From contig CATLIP010000019.1 in the NCBI GenBank assembly GCA_949957035.1, forward strand, positions 1 through 15,137: a DNA stretch of 15,137 nucleotides, given 5' to 3'. Positions 1 through 7,810 of the stretch are shown piece after piece. The position numbers were made by a program, and so were the translations under genes. The notes under the pieces are model-generated. The model was not told the DNA's origin. It ran no database searches and saw nothing but the letters and a program-made list of their open reading frames with translations. Positions within the stretch are counted from its first letter, which is position 1, and each line of letters starts with the position of its first letter. This stretch comes from an uncultured Lachnospiraceae bacterium. Its GTDB lineage: Bacteria > Bacillota_A > Clostridia > Lachnospirales > Lachnospiraceae.

Positions 1-423
1 CTTTATCTTGCTTTTACCCGGTGCAGGACACTCATGTATCTGTAGAAAATACTGAAAAGAATGATTCTCATAGAACCGGCCCAGAGGAAAGATACGGCAG
101 ATTCCGGGACGGATGGAGTGGATGCTGCATCGTCCGTCCCGAAGAAAGACGCAGGCGTCTTCCCGGTCTGTCATCCGAAGATTGGGGAGGATAAGGCCGT
201 CCGCCACATTTAACTCCAAATATTCATTCAGTAATTCTTCACAGGATTTCTTAAGGCCTGTGGAAAGTCTTTGGATATCCAGCGGGTCTAATATGATAGA
301 ATTTCCCATGCCGCGGCAGCATGAGGAACATCCCTTGCAGCCGTTACAGTCTGTCTTCGCCATATCGTTACTGCCGTACAGTTTTCCGTCCGACACTTTG
401 TTCAAGTCAATATCTCGTAACAT
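1..423 (-). CDS. YkgJ-like cysteine-cluster protein, partial (C-terminus beyond the left edge)
   Basis: The frame is open from an ATG at 423 to base 1, giving 141 codons and no stop. A ribosome binding site AAGGAGA (reverse complement of 430-436) lies 6 bases upstream of the ATG. Residues 26-36 read CNGCKGCSSCC. Further cysteines are at 61, 91, 99, 109 and 132, with RPGICRIFP at 105-113. This spaced-cysteine layout matches the YkgJ/UPF0153 family (PF03692), thought to bind zinc or an Fe-S cluster; the biochemical role is not established. No signal peptide or membrane segment is visible, so it is probably cytoplasmic. It is transcribed divergently from sbcD across a 97-bp gap and is not part of that operon. 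Family call is fairly sure; function unknown. The missing C-terminus could hold further cysteines. Confidence 0.8.
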   Translation of the reverse strand, partial: MLRDIDLNKVSDGKLYGSNDMAKTDCNGCKGCSSCCRGMGNSIILDPLDIQRLSTGLKKSCEELLNEYLELNVADGLILPNLRMTDREDACVFLRDGRCSIHSIRPGICRIFPLGRFYENHSFQYFLQIHECPAPGKSKIK

Positions 424-445
424 ATATTCTCTCCTTAAAAATGAT

Positions 446-480
446 TTGCACACCCTCCATGAAGCCTATATTAGTATAAT
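446..480 (+). promoter_or_regulatory. Possible sbcD promoter
   Basis: A perfect TATAAT is at 475-480, about 40 bases before the sbcD ATG, but no good -35 lies 16-18 bases upstream. TTGCAC at 446-451 is 23 bases away, which is too far. It would be 15 bases from an alternative TATATT at 467-472. The promoter is probably somewhere here, but the exact boxes are uncertain. Confidence 0.35.
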
Positions 481-502
481 GTACATTGATTTCAGATGTA
501 AA
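473..502 (-). promoter_or_regulatory. Putative sigma-A promoter of the cysteine-cluster gene
   Basis: On the minus strand TTTACA (complement of 497-502) is followed after 18 bases by TATACT (complement of 473-478). The predicted transcript would begin near 466, leaving about 43 bases before the ATG at 423. The -10 overlaps the TATAAT used or usable by sbcD on the other strand. The assignment rests on consensus match only. Confidence 0.5.
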
Positions 503-520
503 TAGAAAGGAACACATTTT

Positions 521-1684
521 ATGAAATTTTTTCACCTGTCCGACCTGCATATCGGCAAACAGCTCCATCATTATAGTCTGAAAGAGGACCAGAAAGTGAT
601 ACTGGAAGAGATTATCAGCTATGCGGATTCCATCCATCCGGATGCGGTGGTGATTGCGGGGGATATCTATGACCGTTCTGTACCCTCTGCGGAAGCAGTA
701 AAGGTTTTTGATGATTTTCTTACAAGACTTTCGGAGCGAATCCCCTCCATTCCAGTGTTGATTATCAGCGGAAACCACGACTCTGCGGAAAGAGTAGAGT
801 ATGCTTCCCATATACTGAAAAAACATCAGATTCATTTGGCAGGAAATGCACCCGGGCATGTGGGGGAGCATATCCAAAGAGTAACGCTTCGGGATGCATT
901 TGGCGAAGTTGACTTCTATCTGTTACCATTCCTGAAGCCTTCTTACGTGAGAAATATATTTGAGGAAGAACCGCCTGAGACCTGTACAGATGCCGTCAAT
1001 CGTCTCCTGAAACGAGAGGAAATTGATTATAAGAAGCGAAGAAATGTATTGGTTTCTCACCAATTTTATACAGGAAGGGCGCCTGAATTATATCCCATGA
1101 CCTGCGATTCTGAAACCTTTTGTGTAGGCGGAATTGAGAATGTAGACGTCAGTGTGGTGCAGGATTTTGACTATGTGGCCTTAGGGCATCTCCATGGTCC
1201 CCAGAGCGTGGGAAGCCCTCATATCCGTTATTGCGGAACGCTGCTAAAATATTCTGTAAGCGAATGTTGTCACGAGAAAACCTTAACAGTGGTAACCCTT
1301 GGCGAGAAGGGAGAGACTCCCTTGATTGAGCTTCTTCCTTTACATCCGCTGCGGGATGTAAAAAAGAAGAAGGGGAGTCTTAAGGGGATTTTAGAGCAGG
1401 CGGTAAAAAGCGAGCGTGAAGATTATATTAGCGTAACGCTGACGGATGAATTAGAGGCCTACAAGCCGAAAGAACAGCTTGAGAAGGTATTTGACCATAT
1501 CTTAGAAGTGCGTGTGGAAAACAGCCGGACAAGGACAAAGCTTTTGGAACTGGATGAGGAAGTGATTATGAAAGACCCTCTTAAGACCTTTGCCGATTTC
1601 TATGAGGAGATGCAGGGGAGGGAGTTAGAGGAAGAGGAACTTCATATAATGAGCCGTATTTTTGAGGATGTAAAGGAGGAATAA
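521..1684 (+). CDS. sbcD: Exonuclease subunit SbcD (Mre11-type)
   Basis: This is the nuclease subunit of SbcCD, which in known members cleaves DNA hairpins and degrades double-strand ends with Mn2+. The 387 residues match the family length. The calcineurin-like phosphoesterase motifs appear in order: DLHIG at 8-12, GDIYDR at 47-52, GNHDS at 84-88, SHQF at 180-183 and GHLHG at 223-227. These give the Asp, His and Asn residues that hold the two metals. The RYCGTLLKYSVSE segment at 237-249 is typical of bacterial SbcD. The C-terminal part (about 290-387) is the charged region that contacts SbcC in the family. The ATG follows an AGAAAGGA-type site at 503-510, and the start MKFFHLSDLHIG is standard. 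The stop is 3 bases before the sbcC ATG, so the two are surely co-transcribed and probably translationally coupled. Confidence 0.97.
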   Translation: MKFFHLSDLHIGKQLHHYSLKEDQKVILEEIISYADSIHPDAVVIAGDIYDRSVPSAEAVKVFDDFLTRLSERIPSIPVLIISGNHDSAERVEYASHILKKHQIHLAGNAPGHVGEHIQRVTLRDAFGEVDFYLLPFLKPSYVRNIFEEEPPETCTDAVNRLLKREEIDYKKRRNVLVSHQFYTGRAPELYPMTCDSETFCVGGIENVDVSVVQDFDYVALGHLHGPQSVGSPHIRYCGTLLKYSVSECCHEKTLTVVTLGEKGETPLIELLPLHPLRDVKKKKGSLKGILEQAVKSEREDYISVTLTDELEAYKPKEQLEKVFDHILEVRVENSRTRTKLLELDEEVIMKDPLKTFADFYEEMQGRELEEEELHIMSRIFEDVKEE

Positions 1685-1687
1685 ACC

Positions 1688-4600
1688 ATGAAACCAGTCA
1701 GATTAGTCATGTCAGCCTTTGGGTCTTACGCGGAAAAAACAGAGATTGATTTTACAGATGTGCAGCATGGGCTATTCCTGATTACAGGGGATACAGGCGC
1801 GGGGAAGACGACGATTTTTGATGCAATTACCTATGCTCTGTATGATCAGACCAGCGGCGGAAAACGGGATGGGAACATGATGAGAAGTCAGTATGCATCG
1901 GAGGAAAGGGATACCTATGTGGAGTATACCTTCTTATATCGGAAGGAAACATACAGGATTCGCAGGAATCCGGAATATACGCGGCTTGGAAAACGGAAGC
2001 ATGCCGACGGTTCCCCCAGGTATGTGAAGGAAGCCCCGAAGGTAGAGCTGTTTTTGCCGGACGGAAATGTGTATCGGGGGAAGAAGCGGGAGACGGACCA
2101 GAAGATTGTGGAGCTTATGGGGATGGATGCCGACCAGTTTACCCAGATTGCCATGATTGCACAGGGGGATTTCCTGAAATTACTTCATGCGGAATCCAAA
2201 GAGCGCAGGCGGATATTTTCCAGAATTTTTCAGACCCGGCTTTACTACCGGGTTCAGGAGGAGTTAAAGCGGCGCGCGGGAAATTTGTATAGTCGGTTGG
2301 AGGATAATCTGAGGGCTGCAAAACAGGAGATGGAACGGGTAGAATTTGCAGGAAATCTTGCGTTTTTATTTGCAGAGCGTTGGGGGACGTTGAAGGGTTA
2401 TTCTGTGATTCCCTATGAAGAAGTAATGGAAACATTGAAGGAGATTGTAAGGGCTGGGCGTATTTTAGAAAAAGAGAAGAAAGAAGAGACAGAATCCTTT
2501 CAGCGATATTTGGACGAGTTAAAAGGAAAGCTTAAGGAAGGAGAGACTTTGAACCGGCTGTTTGACGCTTATAGCACAATCTGCTGTAAGGAGGAGGAGT
2601 TAGCATTGCGCCGGGGGGAGTGCATGGGATGGGAAGCACAGTTTCAGACCGCGCAGAGAGCACAGAAGGTAAAGCTTCAGGAGACAAGGCTTAAGGCAGG
2701 CCGAGAAGCGGCCGAGAAGACCAGGAAGAATATGGAGGAAACCGGCCATAGAATAGATGTCCTGAAAGTTCAGGTTCAAGAGCTTCAGGAGCTCAAATTA
2801 CAGTGTGAGGAGGAGCTTTCGAGACAGGAGAAATCCTGTAATGCCTGCATAGTAAGGCTTAAGGATGCATTGCCCCAATATGGACAGCTGAAAGAGCTTA
2901 GGAAGCGGTATACCAAGGAGCAGAATTCACAGAAGAAGCTTAAGGCAGAACTGGATAAACAGAAAAAAGCCTTTGAGGATTTGAAAAAGCAGCGCGAAGA
3001 GGCAAGGGAGATTCAGGAAAAATATGTCCAAAGTTCGGGAAAGATGGAAGGTTATAAGCTCAGGGAGGAGCAGCAGACGTTAAGGAGTCTGGATCTGGAA
3101 AAGTTAGAAATTCAGTGGGAGAAGCTTGTCAAGGAGATGAAGGAATGTCACATAAGACAGACTCAGGCGGAGAAAGAGCAAAAGTCCTATCTGAATGCGT
3201 TTCAAGTTTATGAAGAGAGATATCAGGCATTCTTGGCAGAGCAGGCGGGAATCCTGGCAGGGCGGTTAGAGATGGGAAAACCTTGTCCGGTATGCGGTTC
3301 CTGTGAACATCCGCATATCCGAAGGATGACGGAAGGCGCGCCGACTCAGCAGGAGGTGGAGAAGGCGAAGAGGAAACGGGATCAGGCGGAGGAAAGAAGG
3401 GAGCAGTCCGTAGCAAGATTCCGGGAGCAGGCGGCGAGATGCGAGTCGGGGAGTGAAGCATTTGCTAGAGAATACGGACGGGTGATGGAGGCTGTATTTC
3501 CACAGGAAAACGCATTTTCCAAGGAGAATAGTGAAAAGATAAAGAGCCTGATAGGGGAAGAGGCGGCAAAGAATGAGCTTACCCTTAAGAAAACGCGGGC
3601 AGAGCTTGAAAGATTAGAGAAAGAGACAGAACAGTTCGGTCAGGCAGTTGAAACGGAGAAGAGAATCAACGAAGAAGTTCAAGGTCTGGAAAGGACCTAT
3701 GAGCAGGCAAAGTCTGAATATGAAGAAGGGGTGACCGAAGAAAAACAGCTTGAGTCAGAAATCCGGCTAAAAGAAGAGAAGCTTCCCTTTGCTACACAGG
3801 TACAGGCAGAAGAACGTATGGAGGAGTTGGAGAAAATGCTGGGGGAGGCGAAGACTGCTTTCGAACAGTCTGCAAAGAAAGAGAGGCAGGCGATAGAAGA
3901 ACTGCGGAAACTGGAGGGCAAAAAAACCAATGGAGAGGAGTTGTTGAGGCGTCAGGAGGAAGAGGAGAGGATATTTGGTTTGGATTATGAAGCGATGCTT
4001 GAAAAGCAAGGATTTGAGGATGAGGCAGCGTATTTTTTAGGAAAATTATCCTCAGAGGATATGGAAGAGCTGGAAAGAAAAATCAAGGAATTTCATACGC
4101 AGGTCAATGAAGCGTCCGGAAGGAAAAAGTCGCTTGAGGAGCAGTTGGAGGGGAAGGAGAGAGTCGATTTAAAACAGCTTGAGGAAAACGTCCAGGAAGG
4201 GGCGAAGAATCATACGAAGTCGCAGGAAGAATACATTCGTCTCTACAGCTCCAATCAGAAGAATCGGGAAGTGAAAAACCGGTTAAAGAACTATTTGGAA
4301 AAGGATGGAGAGTTACAGAGACAGTATGAGATGGTGGGGAATTTAAGCAGGACTGCCAACGGAAATCTAAGCAAGGCAGTGAAACTGGATTTTGAAACGT
4401 ATGTGCAGAGACAGTATTTCAAGCAGATAATACGTGCGGCCAATAAGAGACTGGTACGTATGACCTCCGGGGAATTTATTTTGCAGTGCCGGGATGTGAA
4501 GAATCTGGCAAGCCAGGGACAGGCCGGGCTGGATTTGGATATCTACCATATGGCAAGTGATTCTGTTCGGGATGTGAAGACGCTGTCGGGCGGGGAATCT

Positions 4601-4870
4601 TTCATGGCTTCTCTTGCTATGGCATTGGGACTCTCCGATATTGTCCAGAATACAGCAGGGGCGATTCATCTGGATACGATGTTTGTGGACGAGGGATTTG
4701 GCTCGCTGGATGACGAGGCAAGAGGACAAGCAATCGGGATTCTGGCGGAGCTTGCAGATGAGAGGAGGCTTGTGGGAATTATTTCTCATGTAAATGAACT
4801 GAAAGAGCAGATAGACTGTAAACTGTTGATTACAAGAACGGATAAGGGAAGTAGCGCTAAGTGGGCATAA
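1688..4870 (+). CDS. sbcC: Exonuclease subunit SbcC (Rad50-type SMC ATPase)
   Basis: This is the ATPase and DNA-tethering subunit of SbcCD. At 1060 residues it has the expected size. The Walker A loop GDTGAGKTT is at 34-42 and the Q-loop glutamine at 159 (AQGDF). Two long Glu/Lys/Gln-rich coiled-coil arms run from about 190 to 520 and 560 to 900. They flank a zinc hook CPVC at 533-536, near the middle of the chain, where two SbcC molecules join through a shared zinc. The C-terminal ATPase half carries the signature LSGGES at 966-971 and Walker B MFVDEGFGSLD at 998-1008, followed by a SHVNEL switch region. The ribosome binding site AAAGGAGGA at 1672-1680 lies inside the sbcD end, 7 bases before this ATG. 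No terminator is evident after the stop, so some readthrough into glf is possible. Confidence 0.97.
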   Translation: MKPVRLVMSAFGSYAEKTEIDFTDVQHGLFLITGDTGAGKTTIFDAITYALYDQTSGGKRDGNMMRSQYASEERDTYVEYTFLYRKETYRIRRNPEYTRLGKRKHADGSPRYVKEAPKVELFLPDGNVYRGKKRETDQKIVELMGMDADQFTQIAMIAQGDFLKLLHAESKERRRIFSRIFQTRLYYRVQEELKRRAGNLYSRLEDNLRAAKQEMERVEFAGNLAFLFAERWGTLKGYSVIPYEEVMETLKEIVRAGRILEKEKKEETESFQRYLDELKGKLKEGETLNRLFDAYSTICCKEEELALRRGECMGWEAQFQTAQRAQKVKLQETRLKAGREAAEKTRKNMEETGHRIDVLKVQVQELQELKLQCEEELSRQEKSCNACIVRLKDALPQYGQLKELRKRYTKEQNSQKKLKAELDKQKKAFEDLKKQREEAREIQEKYVQSSGKMEGYKLREEQQTLRSLDLEKLEIQWEKLVKEMKECHIRQTQAEKEQKSYLNAFQVYEERYQAFLAEQAGILAGRLEMGKPCPVCGSCEHPHIRRMTEGAPTQQEVEKAKRKRDQAEERREQSVARFREQAARCESGSEAFAREYGRVMEAVFPQENAFSKENSEKIKSLIGEEAAKNELTLKKTRAELERLEKETEQFGQAVETEKRINEEVQGLERTYEQAKSEYEEGVTEEKQLESEIRLKEEKLPFATQVQAEERMEELEKMLGEAKTAFEQSAKKERQAIEELRKLEGKKTNGEELLRRQEEEERIFGLDYEAMLEKQGFEDEAAYFLGKLSSEDMEELERKIKEFHTQVNEASGRKKSLEEQLEGKERVDLKQLEENVQEGAKNHTKSQEEYIRLYSSNQKNREVKNRLKNYLEKDGELQRQYEMVGNLSRTANGNLSKAVKLDFETYVQRQYFKQIIRAANKRLVRMTSGEFILQCRDVKNLASQGQAGLDLDIYHMASDSVRDVKTLSGGESFMASLAMALGLSDIVQNTAGAIHLDTMFVDEGFGSLDDEARGQAIGILAELADERRLVGIISHVNELKEQIDCKLLITRTDKGSSAKWA

Positions 4871-4886
4871 TCTGTTTGGTTGACGG

Positions 4887-4915
4887 TTGAAAATATAAAT
4901 AGAACAAGATATAAT
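4887..4915 (+). promoter_or_regulatory. Putative sigma-A promoter of glf
   Basis: TTGAAA at 4887-4892 and a perfect TATAAT at 4910-4915 are 17 bases apart, in the 89-bp gap after sbcC. The predicted start would be near 4922, about 38 bases before the glf ATG. This suggests glf is expressed independently of sbcDC. A second TTGAC at 4880-4884 lies too far from the -10 to pair with it. Confidence 0.6.
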
Positions 4916-4959
4916 TGTGATAAAATGTGCAGAATATAGAAAAGAGAGGATAAACAGAA

Positions 4960-6090
4960 ATGAAAGATGACTATTTGATTGTAGGCGCAGGGCTGTTTGG
5001 AGCTGTTTTTGCGTATGAAGCCAATAAAGCGGGAAAGCATGTGCTGGTGATTGACCGCAGGAATCATATTGGGGGTAATATTTATACAAAAGAAGTAGAG
5101 GGAATCCAAGTCCATGAGTACGGCGCCCATATCTTTCACACGTCGGACAAAGAGGTGTGGGATTATGTACAGCAGTTTGCGGAATTTAACCGCTATACCA
5201 ACAGTCCTGTTGCAAGATATGAGGATGAATTGTATAATCTCCCATTTAACATGAATACGTTCAGCAAGATGTGGGGAGTGAAGACACCAAATGAAGCAAG
5301 GGAGATTATTGACAGACAGATTCAGGAGGCAGGCATCACTGAGCCAAAGAACTTGGAGGAGCAGGCCGTTTCCCTGGTAGGGAAGGATATCTATGAGAAG
5401 CTGGTGAAAGGGTATACGGAGAAACAGTGGGGAAAGCGGGCGACCGAGCTTCCCAGCTTCATCATTCGCAGGCTTCCGGTGCGTTTTGTGTATGACAATA
5501 ATTATTTTAACGACAGATATCAGGGGATTCCTATGGGCGGATATACCCGGATGATTGCAAAGATGTTAGAAGGGATTGAGGTGCGTCTGAATACCGACTT
5601 TTTTGCAGAGCGTGAAGCGTTAAAAGCACAGGCTCATAAGATTGTGTTTACCGGAATGATTGACGCCTACTATGATTACTGCTACGGAGAATTGGAGTAC
5701 CGCAGTCTGAGATTTGAGACGGAGACGCTTAATATGGAAAATTATCAGGGGAATGCTGTGGTCAATTATACAGAATATGAGATTCCTTACACAAGGATTA
5801 TCGAGCATAAGCATTTTGAGTATGGCTGTCAGGGCGGATATGGCAATACAGGGGAGCATAATCCTAAGACTGTCATTACCAGAGAATACCCTGCGGCATG
5901 GGAGAAAGGCGCAGAGCCATATTATCCGATGAATGATGAGAAGAATAATACTCTTTATGAAAAATATAAAGCCCTTGCCGGGAAAGAGGATGGGGTAATC
6001 TTTGGAGGCCGCCTGGGAATGTATCGCTATTATGATATGCATCAGGTGGTTGCAGAGGCGTTGAGGTGTGTGAGAGAAACCCTTTCATAG
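4960..6090 (+). CDS. glf: UDP-galactopyranose mutase
   Basis: This flavoenzyme interconverts UDP-galactopyranose and UDP-galactofuranose, the donor for galactofuranose in bacterial surface polysaccharides. The 376 residues match the family. An FAD-binding Rossmann loop GAGLFG is at 9-14, followed by the acidic end of the second strand and RRNHIGGN at 33-40. HEYGAHIFHT at 52-61 is diagnostic of Glf. EKQWGKR at 154-160 holds the active-site Trp (157). YTRIIEHKHFE at 277-287 and GGRLGMYRYYDM at 349-360 supply the substrate-binding Arg and Tyr residues expected by family comparison. The start follows AGAGAGGA (4943-4950) by 9 bases. No glycosyltransferase or flippase gene is nearby, so its polysaccharide cluster is elsewhere. 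It has its own promoter and terminator and looks monocistronic. Cytoplasmic. Confidence 0.96.
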   Translation: MKDDYLIVGAGLFGAVFAYEANKAGKHVLVIDRRNHIGGNIYTKEVEGIQVHEYGAHIFHTSDKEVWDYVQQFAEFNRYTNSPVARYEDELYNLPFNMNTFSKMWGVKTPNEAREIIDRQIQEAGITEPKNLEEQAVSLVGKDIYEKLVKGYTEKQWGKRATELPSFIIRRLPVRFVYDNNYFNDRYQGIPMGGYTRMIAKMLEGIEVRLNTDFFAEREALKAQAHKIVFTGMIDAYYDYCYGELEYRSLRFETETLNMENYQGNAVVNYTEYEIPYTRIIEHKHFEYGCQGGYGNTGEHNPKTVITREYPAAWEKGAEPYYPMNDEKNNTLYEKYKALAGKEDGVIFGGRLGMYRYYDMHQVVAEALRCVRETLS

Positions 6091-6096
6091 ACAGAT

Positions 6097-6142
6097 AAGG
6101 CTTTTGGAAAATGGTGTTTTGACAGCATTTCCCAAAAGCCTT
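6097..6142. terminator. Bidirectional terminator between glf and pyrG
   Basis: The arms at 6097-6113 and 6126-6142 form a long stem (AAGGCTTTTGG paired with CCAAAAGCCTT, then extended with one mismatch) around a 12-base loop. On the plus strand it is followed by a T-rich run from 6141, and on the minus strand by TTATCTGTCT. It sits 6 bases after the glf stop and 13 bases after the convergent pyrG stop, so it can serve both transcripts. Confidence 0.85.
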
Positions 6143-6155
6143 TCTATTCGTTGTA

Positions 6156-7760
6156 CTACCCCCTGTATCTTAACGCCGCCTCAATAAATCCGCGGAATAG
6201 AGGGTGGGGGCGGTTGGGCCGGGATTTCAGTTCCGGATGCGCCTGTGTCGCGATGAACCAGGGGTGCTTTGTAATCTCAATCATTTCTACGATATTACCG
6301 TCGGGTGACAGACCGGAGAGCTTCATGCCCTTACTGGTAAGCTTCTCACGATAGTCGTTATTGACTTCGTAGCGGTGTCTGTGCCGTTCCCGGATTTCTC
6401 TGGTTTTGTACATCTGGTAAGCCTTGGAATTTTCATCAAGGACGCAGGGATAGGAGCCAAGGCGCAGAGTGCCTCCGATATCCTCCACTCCAATCTGTTC
6501 CGGCATGATATGGATGACCGGATGGGTGGTGTTGGGGTCTAATTCTGCACTGTGGGCGTCATTGTATCCGAGTACATTTCTTGCAAATTCCACGATGGCA
6601 AGCTGCATTCCCAGACATAAGCCCAGAAATGGGACGTCGTGGGTGCGCGCGTACCGGATTGCTTCTAATTTGCCCTCAATTCCCCGATGTCCGAAACCGC
6701 CGGGAACGAGAATCCCGCTGACATCCTGCATGAGGGTATCTATGTTGCGGGCAGTCACGGTCTCGGAATCAATCCACTTGATATTCACCGTCGCGCGGCT
6801 GAAGATACCGCCGTGTTTCAATGCCTCTACCACGCTGATATATGCATCGTGGAGCTGAATATATTTGCCGACTAACGCTATGGTTATTTCGGTGTTGGGG
6901 TGTTTCAGATAGTCAACCATCTCTGTCCAGTCTTTTAAATCTGGTTTTGGGCAGTCAAGATGCAGACAATCACAGACCACGCCTGCTAAATTCTCCTTTT
7001 CCATTGCCAGCGGAGCCTCGTACAGATATTCGACGTCCAGATTCTGTAGCACGCGATTAGAAGGTACGTTACAGAACAAGGCAATCTTGTCCTTAATTCC
7101 AACGTCGAGAGGATGCTCGGAGCGGCATACAAGAATGTCCGGCCAGAGCCCCATTCCCTGAAGGTCTTTGACACTTGCCTGTGTGGGCTTGGTCTTCATC
7201 TCCTGAGACGCACGCAGATAAGGGATTAGCGTAACGTGAATCAGGATTACATTCTCATGGCCTTTTTCGTGCTGGAACTGGCGGATAGCCTCCAGGAAGG
7301 GCTGACTCTCGATATCGCCCACTGTTCCGCCTACTTCAATGATGGCAATCTCTGTATGTTCTGCAGATGGGTTGCGGTAGAAACGGTTCTTAATCTCATT
7401 GGTGATATGAGGGATTACCTGAACCGTTCCCCCGCCGAAATCTCCCCGGCGTTCTTTCTGAAGAACCGACCAGTAGATTTTTCCGGTGGTAACGTTGGAA
7501 TTTTTGCTCAGGCTTTCATCGATAAATCTCTCATAGTGCCCCAAGTCCAAATCCGTCTCTGCACCGTCGTCGGTAACAAACACCTCGCCATGCTGGACCG
7601 GATTCATGGTTCCGGGGTCAATGTTGATATAAGGGTCGAATTTCTGCATGGTTACGGTGTAACCGCGAGCTTTCAAAAGCCTTCCCAAAGATGCGGCCGT
7701 AATCCCTTTCCCAAGTCCTGAAACAACACCGCCGGTAACAAATACATACTTTACTGCCAT
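6156..7760 (-). CDS. pyrG: CTP synthase (glutamine-hydrolysing)
   Basis: The enzyme converts UTP to CTP using ATP and glutamine-derived ammonia, the last step of pyrimidine nucleotide synthesis. The chain is 534 residues, a normal length. The synthase domain starts with the P-loop region [12 protein letters not shown] at 8-19. [19 protein letters not shown] at 52-70 and [11 protein letters not shown] at 142-152 belong to the UTP and metal site. The class I glutaminase domain begins near 293. It has PGGFGHRG at 353-360, the nucleophile Cys382 in GLCLGMQ, and His508/Glu510 in HPE, so the catalytic triad is complete. I start at the ATG at 7760 because GGAGG (complement of 7769-7773) sits 8 bases away. 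The frame stays open to a TTG at 7775, but that TTG overlaps this site. The gene lies 45 bp after DUF1846 on the same strand, so co-transcription is plausible. Confidence 0.97.
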   Translation of the reverse strand: MAVKYVFVTGGVVSGLGKGITAASLGRLLKARGYTVTMQKFDPYINIDPGTMNPVQHGEVFVTDDGAETDLDLGHYERFIDESLSKNSNVTTGKIYWSVLQKERRGDFGGGTVQVIPHITNEIKNRFYRNPSAEHTEIAIIEVGGTVGDIESQPFLEAIRQFQHEKGHENVILIHVTLIPYLRASQEMKTKPTQASVKDLQGMGLWPDILVCRSEHPLDVGIKDKIALFCNVPSNRVLQNLDVEYLYEAPLAMEKENLAGVVCDCLHLDCPKPDLKDWTEMVDYLKHPNTEITIALVGKYIQLHDAYISVVEALKHGGIFSRATVNIKWIDSETVTARNIDTLMQDVSGILVPGGFGHRGIEGKLEAIRYARTHDVPFLGLCLGMQLAIVEFARNVLGYNDAHSAELDPNTTHPVIHIMPEQIGVEDIGGTLRLGSYPCVLDENSKAYQMYKTREIRERHRHRYEVNNDYREKLTSKGMKLSGLSPDGNIVEMIEITKHPWFIATQAHPELKSRPNRPHPLFRGFIEAALRYRG

Positions 7761-7765
7761 AGCAT

Positions 7766-7773
7766 CCACCTCC
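7766..7773 (-). promoter_or_regulatory. Ribosome binding site that fixes the pyrG start
   Basis: GGAGGTGG on the minus strand matches the anti-Shine-Dalgarno sequence almost fully. Its GGAGG core is 8 bases from the ATG at 7760. An in-frame TTG at 7775 would start upstream of this site and has no site of its own. The start [11 protein letters not shown] is also the usual CTP synthase N-terminus. Confidence 0.85.
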
Positions 7774-7785
7774 AAGTTGAATCTG

Positions 7786-7810
7786 ATTCAAAAAATACTT
7801 TTGAATTATA
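7786..7810 (-). promoter_or_regulatory. TATAAT and small AT-rich inverted repeat upstream of pyrG
   Basis: On the minus strand a perfect TATAAT (complement of 7805-7810) overlaps the DUF1846 stop. It is followed by ATTCAAAA and TTTTGAAT, an 8-bp inverted repeat with a 5-base loop (7786-7806). No acceptable -35 is seen 16-18 bases upstream of the TATAAT. The hairpin is too weak and lacks a following T-run, so it is not a terminator. It could be a weak internal pyrG promoter or chance AT-rich sequence. Confidence 0.25.

Noticed and set aside
407..877. A 156-codon minus-strand frame overlapping the sbcD start
   Set aside because: It conflicts with sbcD and with the start of the cysteine-cluster gene, both of which have clear motifs and ribosome binding sites.
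4861..4959. A possible terminator after sbcC
   Set aside because: No GC-rich stem followed by a T-run can be formed; the gap is occupied by the proposed glf promoter.
4367..5089. A 240-codon open frame on the minus strand across the sbcC end and the glf start
   Set aside because: It is antisense to two well-supported genes. Its translation is rich in Cys, His, Ser and Leu without family motifs, as expected of a shadow frame.
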